DNA of 64,000 nt from JAAYCI01 sp964370045 (lineage in GTDB: Bacteria; Bacillota; Clostridia; Oscillospirales; Ruminococcaceae): assembly GCA_964370045.1 (NCBI GenBank), contig CAYJGZ010000002.1:62001-126000 (forward strand), in the 5' to 3' direction. The position numbers were made by a program, and so were the translations under genes. The notes under the pieces were generated by a model, which was not told the DNA's origin, searched no databases, and worked only from the letters and a program-made list of their open reading frames with translations. Of this stretch, positions 8,217 through 16,853 are shown one piece after another (the stretch's first letter is position 1; each line of letters begins with the position of its first letter).

Positions 8217-9095
8217 ATGGCAAATAGCATGACAGGCTTCGGACGAGCACAAAGCGTATTGAACGGGCGGGAAATCACAGTGGAGATAAAAAGTGTTAAT
8301 TCACGATACTTTGAGTATTCTTCTCGCCTGCCACGTGGCTTTGCTTACGTGGATGACGGCATAAAAAAGTGTGTGTCAAAGAGCGTTGCACGTGGTAAGA
8401 CAGAGGTGCACCTAAGCGTGCAAAACCTGCAGGATGCGCAGGTGCAGATAAGCGCAAACCTCTCGGTGGCAAGGGGCTACTACGAGGCACTTTGTAGTGT
8501 TGCGGACGATTTGCGCATTAAGAACGAGCTGAATTCCTCCGATTTTTTGCGTATGAGCGATGTGTTTGAGGTGCGCAGAGCGCAGGCGGACGAGGACGAG
8601 GTGAAAGAGGATGTGCTAACTGTGGTGGGCGAGGCTCTGGCGCAGTTTGATGCAATGAGGGGAAGCGAGGCACAGCGCCTTGTGACGGACGTGCAAAGCC
8701 GCCTTGATACGCTAAAGGAGATGCTACTGCGTGTGCAGGAGGGCAGTGCCGGCAGGGTTTTGCGGTACACCGAAAAGTTGAGCGAGCGCCTGAGGGAAAT
8801 TTTGCAGGACAAGGCGGTGGAGGAAAGCCGTATACTCACCGAGGCGGCGATTTTTGCGGACAAGACCGCCGTGGACGAGGAAACGGTGCGCCTGCAAAGC
8901 CACCTTGAGCAGTTTGCGGAAATCTTGAACAGTGGCGGACAGGTTGGCAGAAAGCTGGACTTTCTGACGCAGGAGGTAAACCGAGAGGTGAATACCATCG
9001 GCAGTAAGTGCCAAGAGCTGGATATTACACGCATTGTGGTGGATATGAAGGCGGAGATAGAAAAAATACGTGAGCAGATACAAAATCTTGAGTGA
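8217..9095 (+). CDS. yicC: YicC family endoribonuclease-like protein
   Basis: A 292-residue protein of the YicC family (YicC_N followed by DUF1732). The family signature opens the protein (MTGFGRA at residues 5-11), then EIKSVNSRYFE, and it ends in the conserved tail DFLTQEVNREVNTIGSKCQE. E. coli YicC is an endoribonuclease acting on small RNA; its role in Firmicutes is not settled. The start at 8217 is chosen because family members begin a few residues before MTGFG; an upstream in-frame ATG at 8175 would add 14 unconserved residues. It is followed by remA and gmk, the usual clostridial order. Confidence 0.9.
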   Translation: MANSMTGFGRAQSVLNGREITVEIKSVNSRYFEYSSRLPRGFAYVDDGIKKCVSKSVARGKTEVHLSVQNLQDAQVQISANLSVARGYYEALCSVADDLRIKNELNSSDFLRMSDVFEVRRAQADEDEVKEDVLTVVGEALAQFDAMRGSEAQRLVTDVQSRLDTLKEMLLRVQEGSAGRVLRYTEKLSERLREILQDKAVEESRILTEAAIFADKTAVDEETVRLQSHLEQFAEILNSGGQVGRKLDFLTQEVNREVNTIGSKCQELDITRIVVDMKAEIEKIREQIQNLE

Positions 9096-9180
9096 TTTTG
9101 TGAAATTCCCATTTTTAGATGTCGGACACAGGCAAAAAAGCAGGCTGTGATGCTACACACATGGTGCAAAGGGGGCGGCG

Positions 9181-9447
9181 ATGAGGCTTGTAAATATCGG
9201 CTTTGGAAACATGGTGAACGCCGCAAGAGTGCTTGCTGTCATCAGCCCCGAGTCTGCGCCTGTTAAGCGGCTGATTACGCAGGCACGCAGCAAAGGGGTG
9301 CTTGTTGATGCCACATACGGTAGGCGCACCCGTGCGGTGATTATTTGCGATTCGGACCATGTTATTTTGTGTGCGGTACTCCCCGAGACGGTGGCGGGGC
9401 GACTTGCGGAAATTACGGACGGTGGAGAGGAGCAGACGGATGAATGA
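9181..9447 (+). CDS. remA: RemA-like DNA-binding regulator (DUF370)
   Basis: An 88-residue member of the DUF370/RemA family; Bacillus RemA is a DNA-binding activator of matrix and osmoprotection genes. The start MRLVNIGFGNMVNAARVLAV and the core ARSKGVLVDATYGRRTRAVI are characteristic. The C-terminal tail is acidic (GGEEQTDE). A GGGGGCGG element precedes the ATG. Its last 8 bases overlap the start of gmk, so the two are translationally coupled; this yicC-remA-gmk order is widely conserved. The regulatory targets here are unknown. Confidence 0.9.
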   Translation: MRLVNIGFGNMVNAARVLAVISPESAPVKRLITQARSKGVLVDATYGRRTRAVIICDSDHVILCAVLPETVAGRLAEITDGGEEQTDE

Positions 9448-10003
9448 ACAGCGGCGTTTGCTGGTGGTTAGCGGGCCCAGTGGAATAGGTAAAGACACTG
9501 TGGTCACCCACCTAAAAAAACAGCACACGGGTATAGAGTGTTCGGTGAGTGCCACCACCCGCCCACCCAGAGACTATGAGGTGAACGGACAGCACTACTA
9601 TTTTTTGTCGAGGGAAGAGTTTGGCCAAAAGGTGCAAGACGGCGAGATGGTGGAGTACACAGAATATGCGGGCAACTATTACGGAACGCCCAAGAGCGAA
9701 GTGGAAAAGCGCATTTCAAGCGGTGTGGACTGTGTGCTTGTAATCGAGGTGAACGGTGCGGCCGCCATAAAAAGGATGTACCCCGAGTGCACCACTGTAT
9801 TCATCGAAGCGCCGAGTATGCAGGAGCATGAGCGCCGCCTGCGCAAGCGTGGTAGCGAGAGCGACGAGGAAATAGCTCAGCGCATGGAGATAGCACAAAA
9901 AGAGATGGCGCTTGCCGACGAGTACGACTTCAGGCTGGTGAATGATGATGTGCAACGCTGTGTGGACGAGCTGTATGATATTTTGAAGATGCGGCAGGGA
10001 TAG
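9440..10003 (+). CDS. gmk: Guanylate kinase
   Basis: A 187-residue kinase that phosphorylates GMP to GDP. The P-loop is unusual only in detail: VVSGPSGIGKDTVV (residues 9-22). The GMP-binding region SATTRPPRDYEVNGQHYYF and the YGTPKSEVE segment are present. Start at 9440 is supported by GGAGAGGAGC just upstream and by overlap with the remA stop; a longer frame from 9359 overlaps remA too far. The omega subunit gene (rpoZ) and coaBC that commonly follow gmk in Firmicutes are absent: the next 225 bases hold only a short R1 repeat. Confidence 0.93.
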   Translation: MNEQRRLLVVSGPSGIGKDTVVTHLKKQHTGIECSVSATTRPPRDYEVNGQHYYFLSREEFGQKVQDGEMVEYTEYAGNYYGTPKSEVEKRISSGVDCVLVIEVNGAAAIKRMYPECTTVFIEAPSMQEHERRLRKRGSESDEEIAQRMEIAQKEMALADEYDFRLVNDDVQRCVDELYDILKMRQG

Positions 10004-10023
10004 ACGCTATAACGATTTGGGGC

Positions 10024-10067
10024 GTGGACACATACCAAAAGACTAAATCATTGCGTTTGTCCACACC
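10024..10067 (+). repeat. R1 dispersed repeat, internally deleted copy
   Basis: 44 bases that join the left end (GTGGACACATA) directly to the right end (CCAAAAGACTAAATCATTGC then GTTTGTCCACACC), lacking the central GC stem. It lies in the gmk-priA gap; the remainder of that gap shows nothing. Confidence 0.65.
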
Positions 10068-10228
10068 TGCGATTTAAGCGCATATGCTGCGACGGTAATG
10101 TGATTAGAGTATGCGGTATCCTCGGAAGTGTGTTTTGTAAAAATGGGGATGCCGCACTTTTTGTGTGGGGTTTGGCACTTGGCAATGGACATGCCTGGCC
10201 CTAAACAGTAACACTCGGGAGCGGGGGA

Positions 10229-12649
10229 ATGGAGATAACGCAACAGGCTATGGTACAAACGGTGAGCGTTGCGGTGGCACAGGCCACCGTATATTATGAC
10301 AAGCTGTATACATACGCCCTGCCAAATGTGATGCAGGGGCGTATTTTTGTGGGCAGTATTGTTTTGGTGCCGTTTGGTGTGGGGCGTACACGCCCACGCA
10401 TAGGGCTTGTGCTGGAAATCTCGCAGGAGCAAGCCTCGCCTAAAAACCTCAAGGCCGTTTTGGATGTGGCGCCAAAGGAGGATGCCCTTAACGAGGAAAT
10501 TCTCGCCATTGTGCGCTATATGCGAGAGGTGACCATGTGCACATGGTTTGATGCGGTGGGGGCTGTGTTGCCGTACGGTGCGCAGTACAGGGCGGTGCAA
10601 AAAGAGGATGGCTGGAAGCTACACAAAAAAATGCAGGTAGCCACCTGTGCCGTGTACAGCGTAGCGGAGAATGTTGCGACGGAAATCGGCGAAAAAGCAC
10701 CGCCGTCAAAGCTCACCGAAAAACAACGCAAAGTTTACGAGTATGTGTGTAAATCCCCCTGTGAGATGGTGGAAATATGCAGGGAGTGCGGCGTGGGGGA
10801 AAGCGTTGTAAAGACGCTGTGCAAAAACGGTATTCTCACAAAACAGCTACGCCAGTGCGTTCCGGATGGCCTTGGCGATGCACAGCGTGACGCACAGGTG
10901 CAAACGCTAAACCAAAGCCAAGCGCACGTGGCGGCAGAGCTTGAGCGTGAAATGCGCAGTGAAAGCCCAAAGCCTACATTGCTGTACGGCGTGACAGGCA
11001 GCGGCAAAACGGCTGTGTTTTTGCACTTGATACGAAATGTGCTGAAAGAGGGCAAAGCGGCGCTGGTGCTTGTGCCCGAAATAGGCCTTACGCCCCAAAT
11101 GCTGGGGCAGCTTAGAGCGGCCTTTGGGGGCGTGGTGGCGGTACAGCACAGCGCACTCAGCCAGGGCGAGCGCCTTGCGCAGTGGTACGCCATAAAAAGG
11201 CAGAGCGTGCGTGTGGTAGTGGGCACACGCAGTGCGGTGTTTGCGCCACTGCAAAATATCGGCCTTATCGTGGTGGATGAGGAGCAGGAGCACACCTACC
11301 AAAGCGAAAGCTCCCCAAGGTACGATGCACGGGATATTGCAAGGCGGCGCGCAAAGCGGCACGGGGCAATGCTGTTGCTGGCGAGCGCAACGCCCTCGGT
11401 GAGCAGCTACTACATGGCGCAGACAGAAAGATACGGCCTGCAATGCCTTGGTGAGCGCTTTGGGGATATTCCGCTTCCCGAGGTGGAGATGGTGGACATG
11501 CGAAACGAGCTTTTGCAGGGCAACCCCGGTGTGATGAGTAGCCGCCTTGCTCAGCAGATAGAAAACACGGTAAATGCAGGCGAGCAGGCCATTGTGATGC
11601 TGAACAAGCGGGGATACCAAAGGGTGGCGCTGTGCGAGGAGTGTGGCGAGGCGGTGCAGTGCACCGAGTGTAGCGTACCCATGATACTGCACCGCTCAAA
11701 GGATAGGGCGGCGCAAAACAGCCCCATAAACGCAGATGCACTCACACACCAAAGCGATATACAGCAGGACATCTCCGCACAGGAAAGAGCGTATGCCGAG
11801 CTGTGGCAGATGCCCAAAAACAGCAGGCTTATATGCCATTACTGCGGCAAAAAGAAAGAGCCTGCACCGCAGTGTTGCCCAAAATGTGGCGGAAAGCTGC
11901 AATACAGTGGCTTTGGCACACAGCGCCTTGAGGACGAAATACAAGCCCGCCTGCCAAGTGTTCGTGTGCAACGAATGGACCTCGACACCACCCAAAATAA
12001 GGGCGCACACCAAAAGCTTTTGGCGCAGTTTGCGCAGGGGCAGTATGATGTTCTGCTTGGAACGCAGATGATTGCCAAGGGGCTGGATTTTGAGCGGGTG
12101 AGCCTTGTGGGGGTGGTGGGAATAGACTCACTGCTGTATGGGCAGGGCTACCGCACGTTTGAGCAGGTGTTTTCGCTGGTGACACAGGTGGTGGGCCGTG
12201 CAGGCCGCAGCAGGCGGCAGGGCAAGGCGCTGATACAAACGATGAACCCACACAATGCAGTATTACAGGCGGCGGCACGGCAGGACTATGATGCGTTTTA
12301 CGAAGAGGAGATAGCTTTTAGGAAATTGTCGCTGTATCCACCGTTTTGCAGTATGTGTATGGTGGGCTTTGTCTCAAAGAGCGAGGCGGATGCACTTATG
12401 GCATCACGTCGCTTTGCGGCGATGCTATCGCAAAAAGCGGGCGAAAATGCCAAGATGCCACTGCGCATTTTAGGGCCTGTACCCATGCAGGTGGCGCAGG
12501 TGGCGGGAAGCTTTCGGTACAGGCTCACGCTAAAGTGCCGTGCGGATGCGGCGTTTCGTGCGCTGTTGCGGCAGACATTGCACGACTATGCACAGGAAAA
12601 ATGGCCGCAAAAGGTGAGCGTTTATTTTGACTTTCACGGGGATAATTAA
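10229..12649 (+). CDS. priA: Primosomal replication restart helicase PriA
   Basis: An 806-residue 3'-5' helicase that reloads the replisome at stalled forks. Seen in order: N-terminal DNA-binding domain, Walker A GVTGSGKTAVF (about 252-262), Walker B VVDEEQEH (about 347), the SATPS motif III, the eight-cysteine zinc region (CEECGEAVQCTEC, then CHYC and CPKC, about 469-556), and the helicase C-terminal motif QVVGRAGR. Between the second and third cysteine pairs, about residues 490-529, is an extra Gln/Ala-rich stretch of about 40 residues not expected in PriA. GGGAG lies 7 bases upstream of the start. It begins the priA-def-fmt group. Confidence 0.95.
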   Translation: MEITQQAMVQTVSVAVAQATVYYDKLYTYALPNVMQGRIFVGSIVLVPFGVGRTRPRIGLVLEISQEQASPKNLKAVLDVAPKEDALNEEILAIVRYMREVTMCTWFDAVGAVLPYGAQYRAVQKEDGWKLHKKMQVATCAVYSVAENVATEIGEKAPPSKLTEKQRKVYEYVCKSPCEMVEICRECGVGESVVKTLCKNGILTKQLRQCVPDGLGDAQRDAQVQTLNQSQAHVAAELEREMRSESPKPTLLYGVTGSGKTAVFLHLIRNVLKEGKAALVLVPEIGLTPQMLGQLRAAFGGVVAVQHSALSQGERLAQWYAIKRQSVRVVVGTRSAVFAPLQNIGLIVVDEEQEHTYQSESSPRYDARDIARRRAKRHGAMLLLASATPSVSSYYMAQTERYGLQCLGERFGDIPLPEVEMVDMRNELLQGNPGVMSSRLAQQIENTVNAGEQAIVMLNKRGYQRVALCEECGEAVQCTECSVPMILHRSKDRAAQNSPINADALTHQSDIQQDISAQERAYAELWQMPKNSRLICHYCGKKKEPAPQCCPKCGGKLQYSGFGTQRLEDEIQARLPSVRVQRMDLDTTQNKGAHQKLLAQFAQGQYDVLLGTQMIAKGLDFERVSLVGVVGIDSLLYGQGYRTFEQVFSLVTQVVGRAGRSRRQGKALIQTMNPHNAVLQAAARQDYDAFYEEEIAFRKLSLYPPFCSMCMVGFVSKSEADALMASRRFAAMLSQKAGENAKMPLRILGPVPMQVAQVAGSFRYRLTLKCRADAAFRALLRQTLHDYAQEKWPQKVSVYFDFHGDN

Positions 12650-12661
12650 GATTTTTCGGGA

Positions 12662-12775
12662 GTGGACACATAAAAGTGATTTAGAATGCGTTAAGAGCAA
12701 GAAGAGGGCGCTGTATCCTCCGCCTGCGGCGTAAGGATACAGCAAAAAACTAAATCACTGCGTTTTTACATACCT
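12662..12775 (+). repeat. R1 dispersed repeat, full copy
   Basis: 114 bases in the priA-def gap: GTGGACACATAAAAGTGATT, then a left arm ending GGGCG, the stem CTGTATCCTCCGCC/GGCGTAAGGATACAG, AAAAAACTAAATCACTGCG and an eroded right end TTTTTACATACC. Inner arms GTGATTTAG and CTAAATCAC are complementary, so the whole unit can fold into a long hairpin. Confidence 0.75.
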
Positions 12776-12870
12776 GATTTTCTGCCTGTGTGCAAAGGGT
12801 GAATTTTCACATTTCCACAAGATTTTAACATTTGCTTGATATACTACAAACACGAGAGAGGTAACTAAAC

Positions 12871-13446
12871 ATGGCATTGAGAAACATAGTGAAGGACGGC
12901 GACCCCGTTTTGAGAAAAGTGTCACGCCCGGTGACATCCTTTGATAAGCGCCTTGCAACGCTACTGGACGACATGAAAGAGACGGTGCTGGATGCTTCGG
13001 GCATGGGGCTTGCAGGGCCGCAGGTGGGCGTGATGCGCAGGGTGTTTGTGATGGTGGACGACAGCGAAATGCCCGACGTTTCGGAGATGAGCGAAGAGGA
13101 AGCACAGCAGGCGATGGACAGCTGGACGCCCGACGTAATGGAGTTTATAAACCCCGAGATTATCGAGACGGAAGGGGAGGAGACAAAGTACGAGGGGTGC
13201 CTTTCCTTTCCGGGGGAGTTTGGCGCAATATCACGCCCCACACGTGTGAAAGTTCGCGCGCAGGACCGCCTTGGAAATACATTTGAGTACGAGGGTGTCG
13301 ATATGGAGGCACGTTGCCTGTGCCATGAGACAAACCACCTTGACGGGCTAACCATCGCCGATTTGGCGGATTATTTTTACGACCCGGAGGTGCCCCACGC
13401 ACTGGACGACACGCTGGGCCTGCACGATGAGGACGAAGAGGAGTAG
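12871..13446 (+). CDS. def: Peptide deformylase
   Basis: A 191-residue metalloenzyme that removes the N-formyl group from new proteins. All three motifs are present: GMGLAGPQVG (44-53), EGCLSFPG (108-115, metal ligand C110) and HETNHLDG (152-159, ligands H152 and H156 with catalytic E153). Compared with typical deformylases there is an acidic insertion at about residues 64-88 (many Asp, Glu, Met) between the first two motifs, and an acidic C-terminal tail. GAGAGAGG precedes the ATG. It sits between priA and fmt, the conserved order, but R1 repeats separate it from both. Confidence 0.95.
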   Translation: MALRNIVKDGDPVLRKVSRPVTSFDKRLATLLDDMKETVLDASGMGLAGPQVGVMRRVFVMVDDSEMPDVSEMSEEEAQQAMDSWTPDVMEFINPEIIETEGEETKYEGCLSFPGEFGAISRPTRVKVRAQDRLGNTFEYEGVDMEARCLCHETNHLDGLTIADLADYFYDPEVPHALDDTLGLHDEDEEE

Positions 13447-13454
13447 CGCAGGCA

Positions 13455-13504
13455 GGTGTGAAGGATATGGCAAAAAAACTAAATCACCGTGGTTGCTCAC
13501 ACCC
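13455..13504 (+). repeat. R1 dispersed repeat, truncated copy
   Basis: 50 bases in the def-fmt gap bounded by GGTGTG and CACACC and carrying the right-arm signature GGATATGGCAAAAAAACTAA then ATCACCGTGG. The left arm and central stem are missing. Confidence 0.6.
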
Positions 13505-13527
13505 GGGGATGTTGGGGGTAGTGCAAA

Positions 13528-14445
13528 ATGCGAGTGGTTTTTATGGGAACGCCGGACATTGCAAAACATGCGCTGGAGGCGATATTAAAAGCAGGGCATG
13601 AGGTGGTGGCGGTGTACACCAAAGAGGATAAGCCGGTGGGGCGAAAGCAGGTGCTCACAGCGCCACCCACAAAACAGCTGGCGGAGGAATACGGCATACC
13701 CGTAGAGCAGCCCAAAACCCTGCGCACGCCCGAGCAGGCCGAGAGGCTTGCGCAGTACGCCCCGGATGTGGTGGCGGTGGTGGCATATGGGCTTTTGCTA
13801 CCGAGAAAGATTTTGGACATACCAAAGCACGGATGTGTGAACCTGCACGTCTCGCTACTGCCGAAGTACAGGGGTGCGGCGCCCATTCAGTGGGCGGTGA
13901 TAAACGGCGATGCGCTCACGGGTGTTTCTATAATGCAGATGGACGAGGGCATGGATACGGGCGCGGTGATTTCGGAGCGCTCGTTTGAGATTGCACCGAG
14001 TGCAACAGCGGGCGAGGTGTTCCTGCAAGCGACGGAAATAGGTGCACAGTTACTTGTACAGACGCTCATAGATATTGAGGCAGGAAATGCCAAGGCCACC
14101 CCTCAGCAGGGGCAGGCAAGCTGCGCACCCCGTCTTGAAAAGGGCATGGCAGAGCTTGATTTTGAAAAAAATGCGCAGGAGATACACAACCTTGTGCGTG
14201 GGTGCAACCCCTGGCCGCTTGCGTGGTTTACATCGGGCGGCAAAAAAATAAAGGTGCTGTGCACACAGTGCGAGCCGTCCTTGAGCGGCAAAACAGGCGA
14301 AGTGATAGCGCTAAAGCCGCTGACAGTTGCGTGTGGGTGCGGCGCAGTGGTGCTAAGCCGTGTTGTGCCCGAAGGCTCACGTGAAATGCAGGGCGAGCAG
14401 TGGGCGATGGGACGTAAATTTTCGGTGGGGGATAGCGTATTTTAG
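13528..14445 (+). CDS. fmt: Methionyl-tRNA formyltransferase
   Basis: A 305-residue enzyme that formylates initiator Met-tRNA using 10-formyltetrahydrofolate. The start MRVVFMGTPDIAKHALEAIL, the substrate loop LPKYRGAAPIQWAVINGD and the catalytic MQMDEGMDTG are standard, and the C-terminal OB-like domain is present. GTTGGGGGTAG precedes the ATG. It follows def, so formyl addition and removal are encoded together. Confidence 0.96.
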   Translation: MRVVFMGTPDIAKHALEAILKAGHEVVAVYTKEDKPVGRKQVLTAPPTKQLAEEYGIPVEQPKTLRTPEQAERLAQYAPDVVAVVAYGLLLPRKILDIPKHGCVNLHVSLLPKYRGAAPIQWAVINGDALTGVSIMQMDEGMDTGAVISERSFEIAPSATAGEVFLQATEIGAQLLVQTLIDIEAGNAKATPQQGQASCAPRLEKGMAELDFEKNAQEIHNLVRGCNPWPLAWFTSGGKKIKVLCTQCEPSLSGKTGEVIALKPLTVACGCGAVVLSRVVPEGSREMQGEQWAMGRKFSVGDSVF

Positions 14446-14526
14446 GCTGTGCACACTGTGATAATAAGATGATACAAAAAGCGCAACGACTTGCTTGTCG
14501 GTAGCAAAAAACAGGAGGAAACACAG

Positions 14527-15219
14527 TTGTTTTTTTACGGATTTAACATGTACTATTTTTTGTTTATGATTCCCGGGCTTATTATTTCCATCTGGGCGAG
14601 CATTAAGATGAAGTCTACTTTTGCGAAGTACAGCAAAATTCAAACTACCGACGGCATGAGCGGTGCGGCGGTGGCACGTCGTATTTTGGACATGAACGGC
14701 CTGCAAAACGTGCCTGTGGAGCAGGTGAGGGGAAACCTTACCGACCACTACGACCCAAAGGAAAACGTTGTGCGCCTCAGTGCCGCTACCTTCGGCTCTA
14801 TGAGCATAGGCGCTGTGGGCGTTGCGGCGCATGAGGTGGGGCACGCCATACAGCACGCACAGGGCTACGGCCCCGCAAAGCTGCGCAGTGCCATTGTGCC
14901 CATTTGCAGCATAGGCTCGGGGCTTGCCGTGCCGCTTATATTTGTCGGCTTTTTCCTGAATATGCTGAACCTTGCGTATGTCGGCGTGATACTGTTTGGG
15001 CTTGTGGTGGTGTTTCAGCTGGTGACGCTCCCTGTGGAGTTCAACGCCTCAAAGCGTGCGATGCAAACACTGAACGGCGCAGAGATGGTGACGGCAGAGG
15101 AGAGCAAAGGGGTGAAAAAGGTGCTTACTGCGGCGGCGCTCACCTATGTTGCGGCACTTTTGAGCAGTCTTTTGCAGCTACTTTATTATGTGATGATATT
15201 GGGCAGGCGGCGAAATTAG
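14527..15219 (+). CDS. YugP-type membrane zinc metallopeptidase
   Basis: A 230-residue membrane protein of the YugP/TM0013 family (zinc-dependent neutral protease 2 type). The HExxH motif is in AAHEVGHAIQHA (about residues 101-112), and three or four hydrophobic segments surround it. The start is a TTG at 14527: AGGAGG (14513-14518) lies 8 bases upstream, and the resulting MFFYGF start resembles family members. An ATG at 14491 would place the ribosome binding site inside the gene. The cluster fmt-yugP-rsmB is conserved in Clostridia; the peptidase substrate is unknown. Confidence 0.85.
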   Translation: MFFYGFNMYYFLFMIPGLIISIWASIKMKSTFAKYSKIQTTDGMSGAAVARRILDMNGLQNVPVEQVRGNLTDHYDPKENVVRLSAATFGSMSIGAVGVAAHEVGHAIQHAQGYGPAKLRSAIVPICSIGSGLAVPLIFVGFFLNMLNLAYVGVILFGLVVVFQLVTLPVEFNASKRAMQTLNGAEMVTAEESKGVKKVLTAAALTYVAALLSSLLQLLYYVMILGRRRN

Positions 15220-15224
15220 CAATA

Positions 15225-15332
15225 AACACTTAGTGCCATTTTAGAAGCAAAGTTAAACATGATGAAAAAGGCGGTATCCCCCGCCATAGGCGGGGGATAC
15301 CAAAAAATTAAACCACTGCACTTGTCCACACT
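15225..15332 (+). repeat. R1 dispersed repeat, full copy with eroded left end
   Basis: The stem GGTATCCCCCGCC/GGCGGGGGATACC (15273-15301), then AAAAAATTAAACCACTGCAC and TTGTCCACAC. The left end before TTTTAGAAGC is poorly conserved. It lies between yugP and rsmB. Confidence 0.65.
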
Positions 15333-15351
15333 CGCAACACTAACCGCATTG

Positions 15352-15371
15352 ACACTTGTGTAGACACTGCC
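15352..15371 (+). repeat. Solo end of repeat R2
   Basis: ACACTTGTGTAGACACTGCC matches the right terminal repeat of the R2 palindrome at 40434-40543 (CATTTGTGTAGACACTGCC). It touches the R1 copy on its left and ends four bases before the rsmB ribosome binding site. Confidence 0.55.
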
Positions 15372-15388
15372 GAAAAGGAGAAACATTT

Positions 15389-16708
15389 ATGGACATGGCA
15401 AGGTGTGCGGCGGTGCGTGCGCTGATACGTATGCACGAGGGTGCATTTGCGAACCTTGTGGTGGAGGGCGTTTTTGAGCAGTGCGGCCTGAAAGGAAAGC
15501 AAAGGGCGTTTGCGGCGGCGCTTTTTTACGGGTGCGCCGAGCGTGTGGTGACGCTGGACTTTTTCCTGCAAGGCTTTCTCAAAAAGCCGATAGAGAAAAT
15601 GGATGTTGAGGTTAGGGCTGTTTTGGAGCTGGGGCTTTACCAGTGCCTTTACATGCGTGTGCCGCAACATGCGGCGGTGAGCGAGAGCGTAAAGCTCGCA
15701 CGTGCGCTGAAAAAAAGCAGTGCGTCGGGCATGGTGAATGCGGTGCTTCGCAAGGCGGTACAGCGCTGGCAGGGTGAGGGCAATGACCTCGCCCGCTTTG
15801 CGTTTAAGGATGAAGTACAGCGCATACAGGTGATGTACAGCCTTAGTGAGGCCGTGGCGAAAGAGCTGATGGCGTCACTGCCGAATGAGTATGAGGATTA
15901 CTTAAAGGCGTGCCTTTTTTCGGCTGAGACGTGCATAAGGGTGAACACGCTGAAAACCGACATAGATGCGCTTGAAAAGGCGCTTGCCGAGCAGGGAGTG
16001 CGCACAAGGCGTGCACAAACCGCACACTGCCTTTACGCCGAGTTTGCGCAGGATGTCGCCAAGAATCCGCTGTTTGAGCAGGGGATGTTCCATGTGCAGG
16101 GGCAGGCATCGCAGTATGTGTGCGGATGTGTCAAAGCAAAGGGCGGCGAGCGTGTTTTGGACCTGTGCGCCGCACCCGGCGGCAAGAGCGCAACGCTTGC
16201 ACAGGATATGGGCGGCGGCAGTGGGCTTATTGCGTGCGATGTGCGGCAAAACCGCCTGCCGCTTGTGCATCAAACCTTTGAAAGGCTGGGCATAAAGGGC
16301 GCAAAGGTCCTGCTTAACGATGCGTCGCAGTACAGCGTCGAGCTTGAGGGGCAGGACGTTGTTTTGTGCGATGTACCGTGCAGTGGGCTGGGCGTGATGG
16401 CGGCAAAGCCGGACATAAGATATTCGGGCGGCGAGGGCTACGAACAGCTGGAAAAACTACAGCGGCAGATACTGCAAACAGCGTCACGCTACGTGAAAAA
16501 GGGCGGCAGGCTGGTGTACTCCACCTGCACGGTACGAAAAGAGGAAAACGAGGATGCGGTGCGTGATTTCTTGAGCGCAAACGCAGAGTTTTGCGTCCAA
16601 GCGCCGCCTAAGTTTGAGGGTGCTGTGTCGGAGGAGGGTATGCTCACCTTTTTGCCCCACCGTACCGAGACGGATGGTTTTTTTGTGGCAATTTTGCGCA
16701 AAGCATGA
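15389..16708 (+). CDS. rsmB: 16S rRNA (cytosine-967-C5)-methyltransferase
   Basis: A 439-residue SAM-dependent m5C methyltransferase. The N-terminal NusB-like RNA-binding domain (about 1-140) is followed by the Rossmann domain with DLCAAPGGKSATLA (SAM binding), DVPCSGLGVMAAKPDIRY (motif IV cysteine) and YSTCTVRKEENE (catalytic cysteine, motif VI). AAGGAG (15375-15380) lies 8 bases before this ATG; a longer frame from 15356 overlaps the R2 remnant. The order fmt-yugP-rsmB-rlmN is conserved. Confidence 0.95.
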   Translation: MDMARCAAVRALIRMHEGAFANLVVEGVFEQCGLKGKQRAFAAALFYGCAERVVTLDFFLQGFLKKPIEKMDVEVRAVLELGLYQCLYMRVPQHAAVSESVKLARALKKSSASGMVNAVLRKAVQRWQGEGNDLARFAFKDEVQRIQVMYSLSEAVAKELMASLPNEYEDYLKACLFSAETCIRVNTLKTDIDALEKALAEQGVRTRRAQTAHCLYAEFAQDVAKNPLFEQGMFHVQGQASQYVCGCVKAKGGERVLDLCAAPGGKSATLAQDMGGGSGLIACDVRQNRLPLVHQTFERLGIKGAKVLLNDASQYSVELEGQDVVLCDVPCSGLGVMAAKPDIRYSGGEGYEQLEKLQRQILQTASRYVKKGGRLVYSTCTVRKEENEDAVRDFLSANAEFCVQAPPKFEGAVSEEGMLTFLPHRTETDGFFVAILRKA

Positions 16709-16730
16709 TATAATAAACTGATATAGTATT

Positions 16731-16767
16731 GTGCATAAGCTTGCCTATTGGTTATGGGCTTGTGCAC
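16731..16767 (+). terminator. Probable weak terminator after rsmB
   Basis: GTGCATAAGC (16731-16740) pairs with GCTTGTGCAC (16758-16767) with one mismatch, followed by only a short T-run. It may attenuate rather than end transcription before rlmN. Confidence 0.4.
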
Positions 16768-16853
16768 TTTAGTGTAATGTAGCAGGGCGAATGGGCGCTT
16801 TTCAAGAGCCTAAATGTATGCCCTATATGAGAGTGGGCTGAAGAGATATTTGT

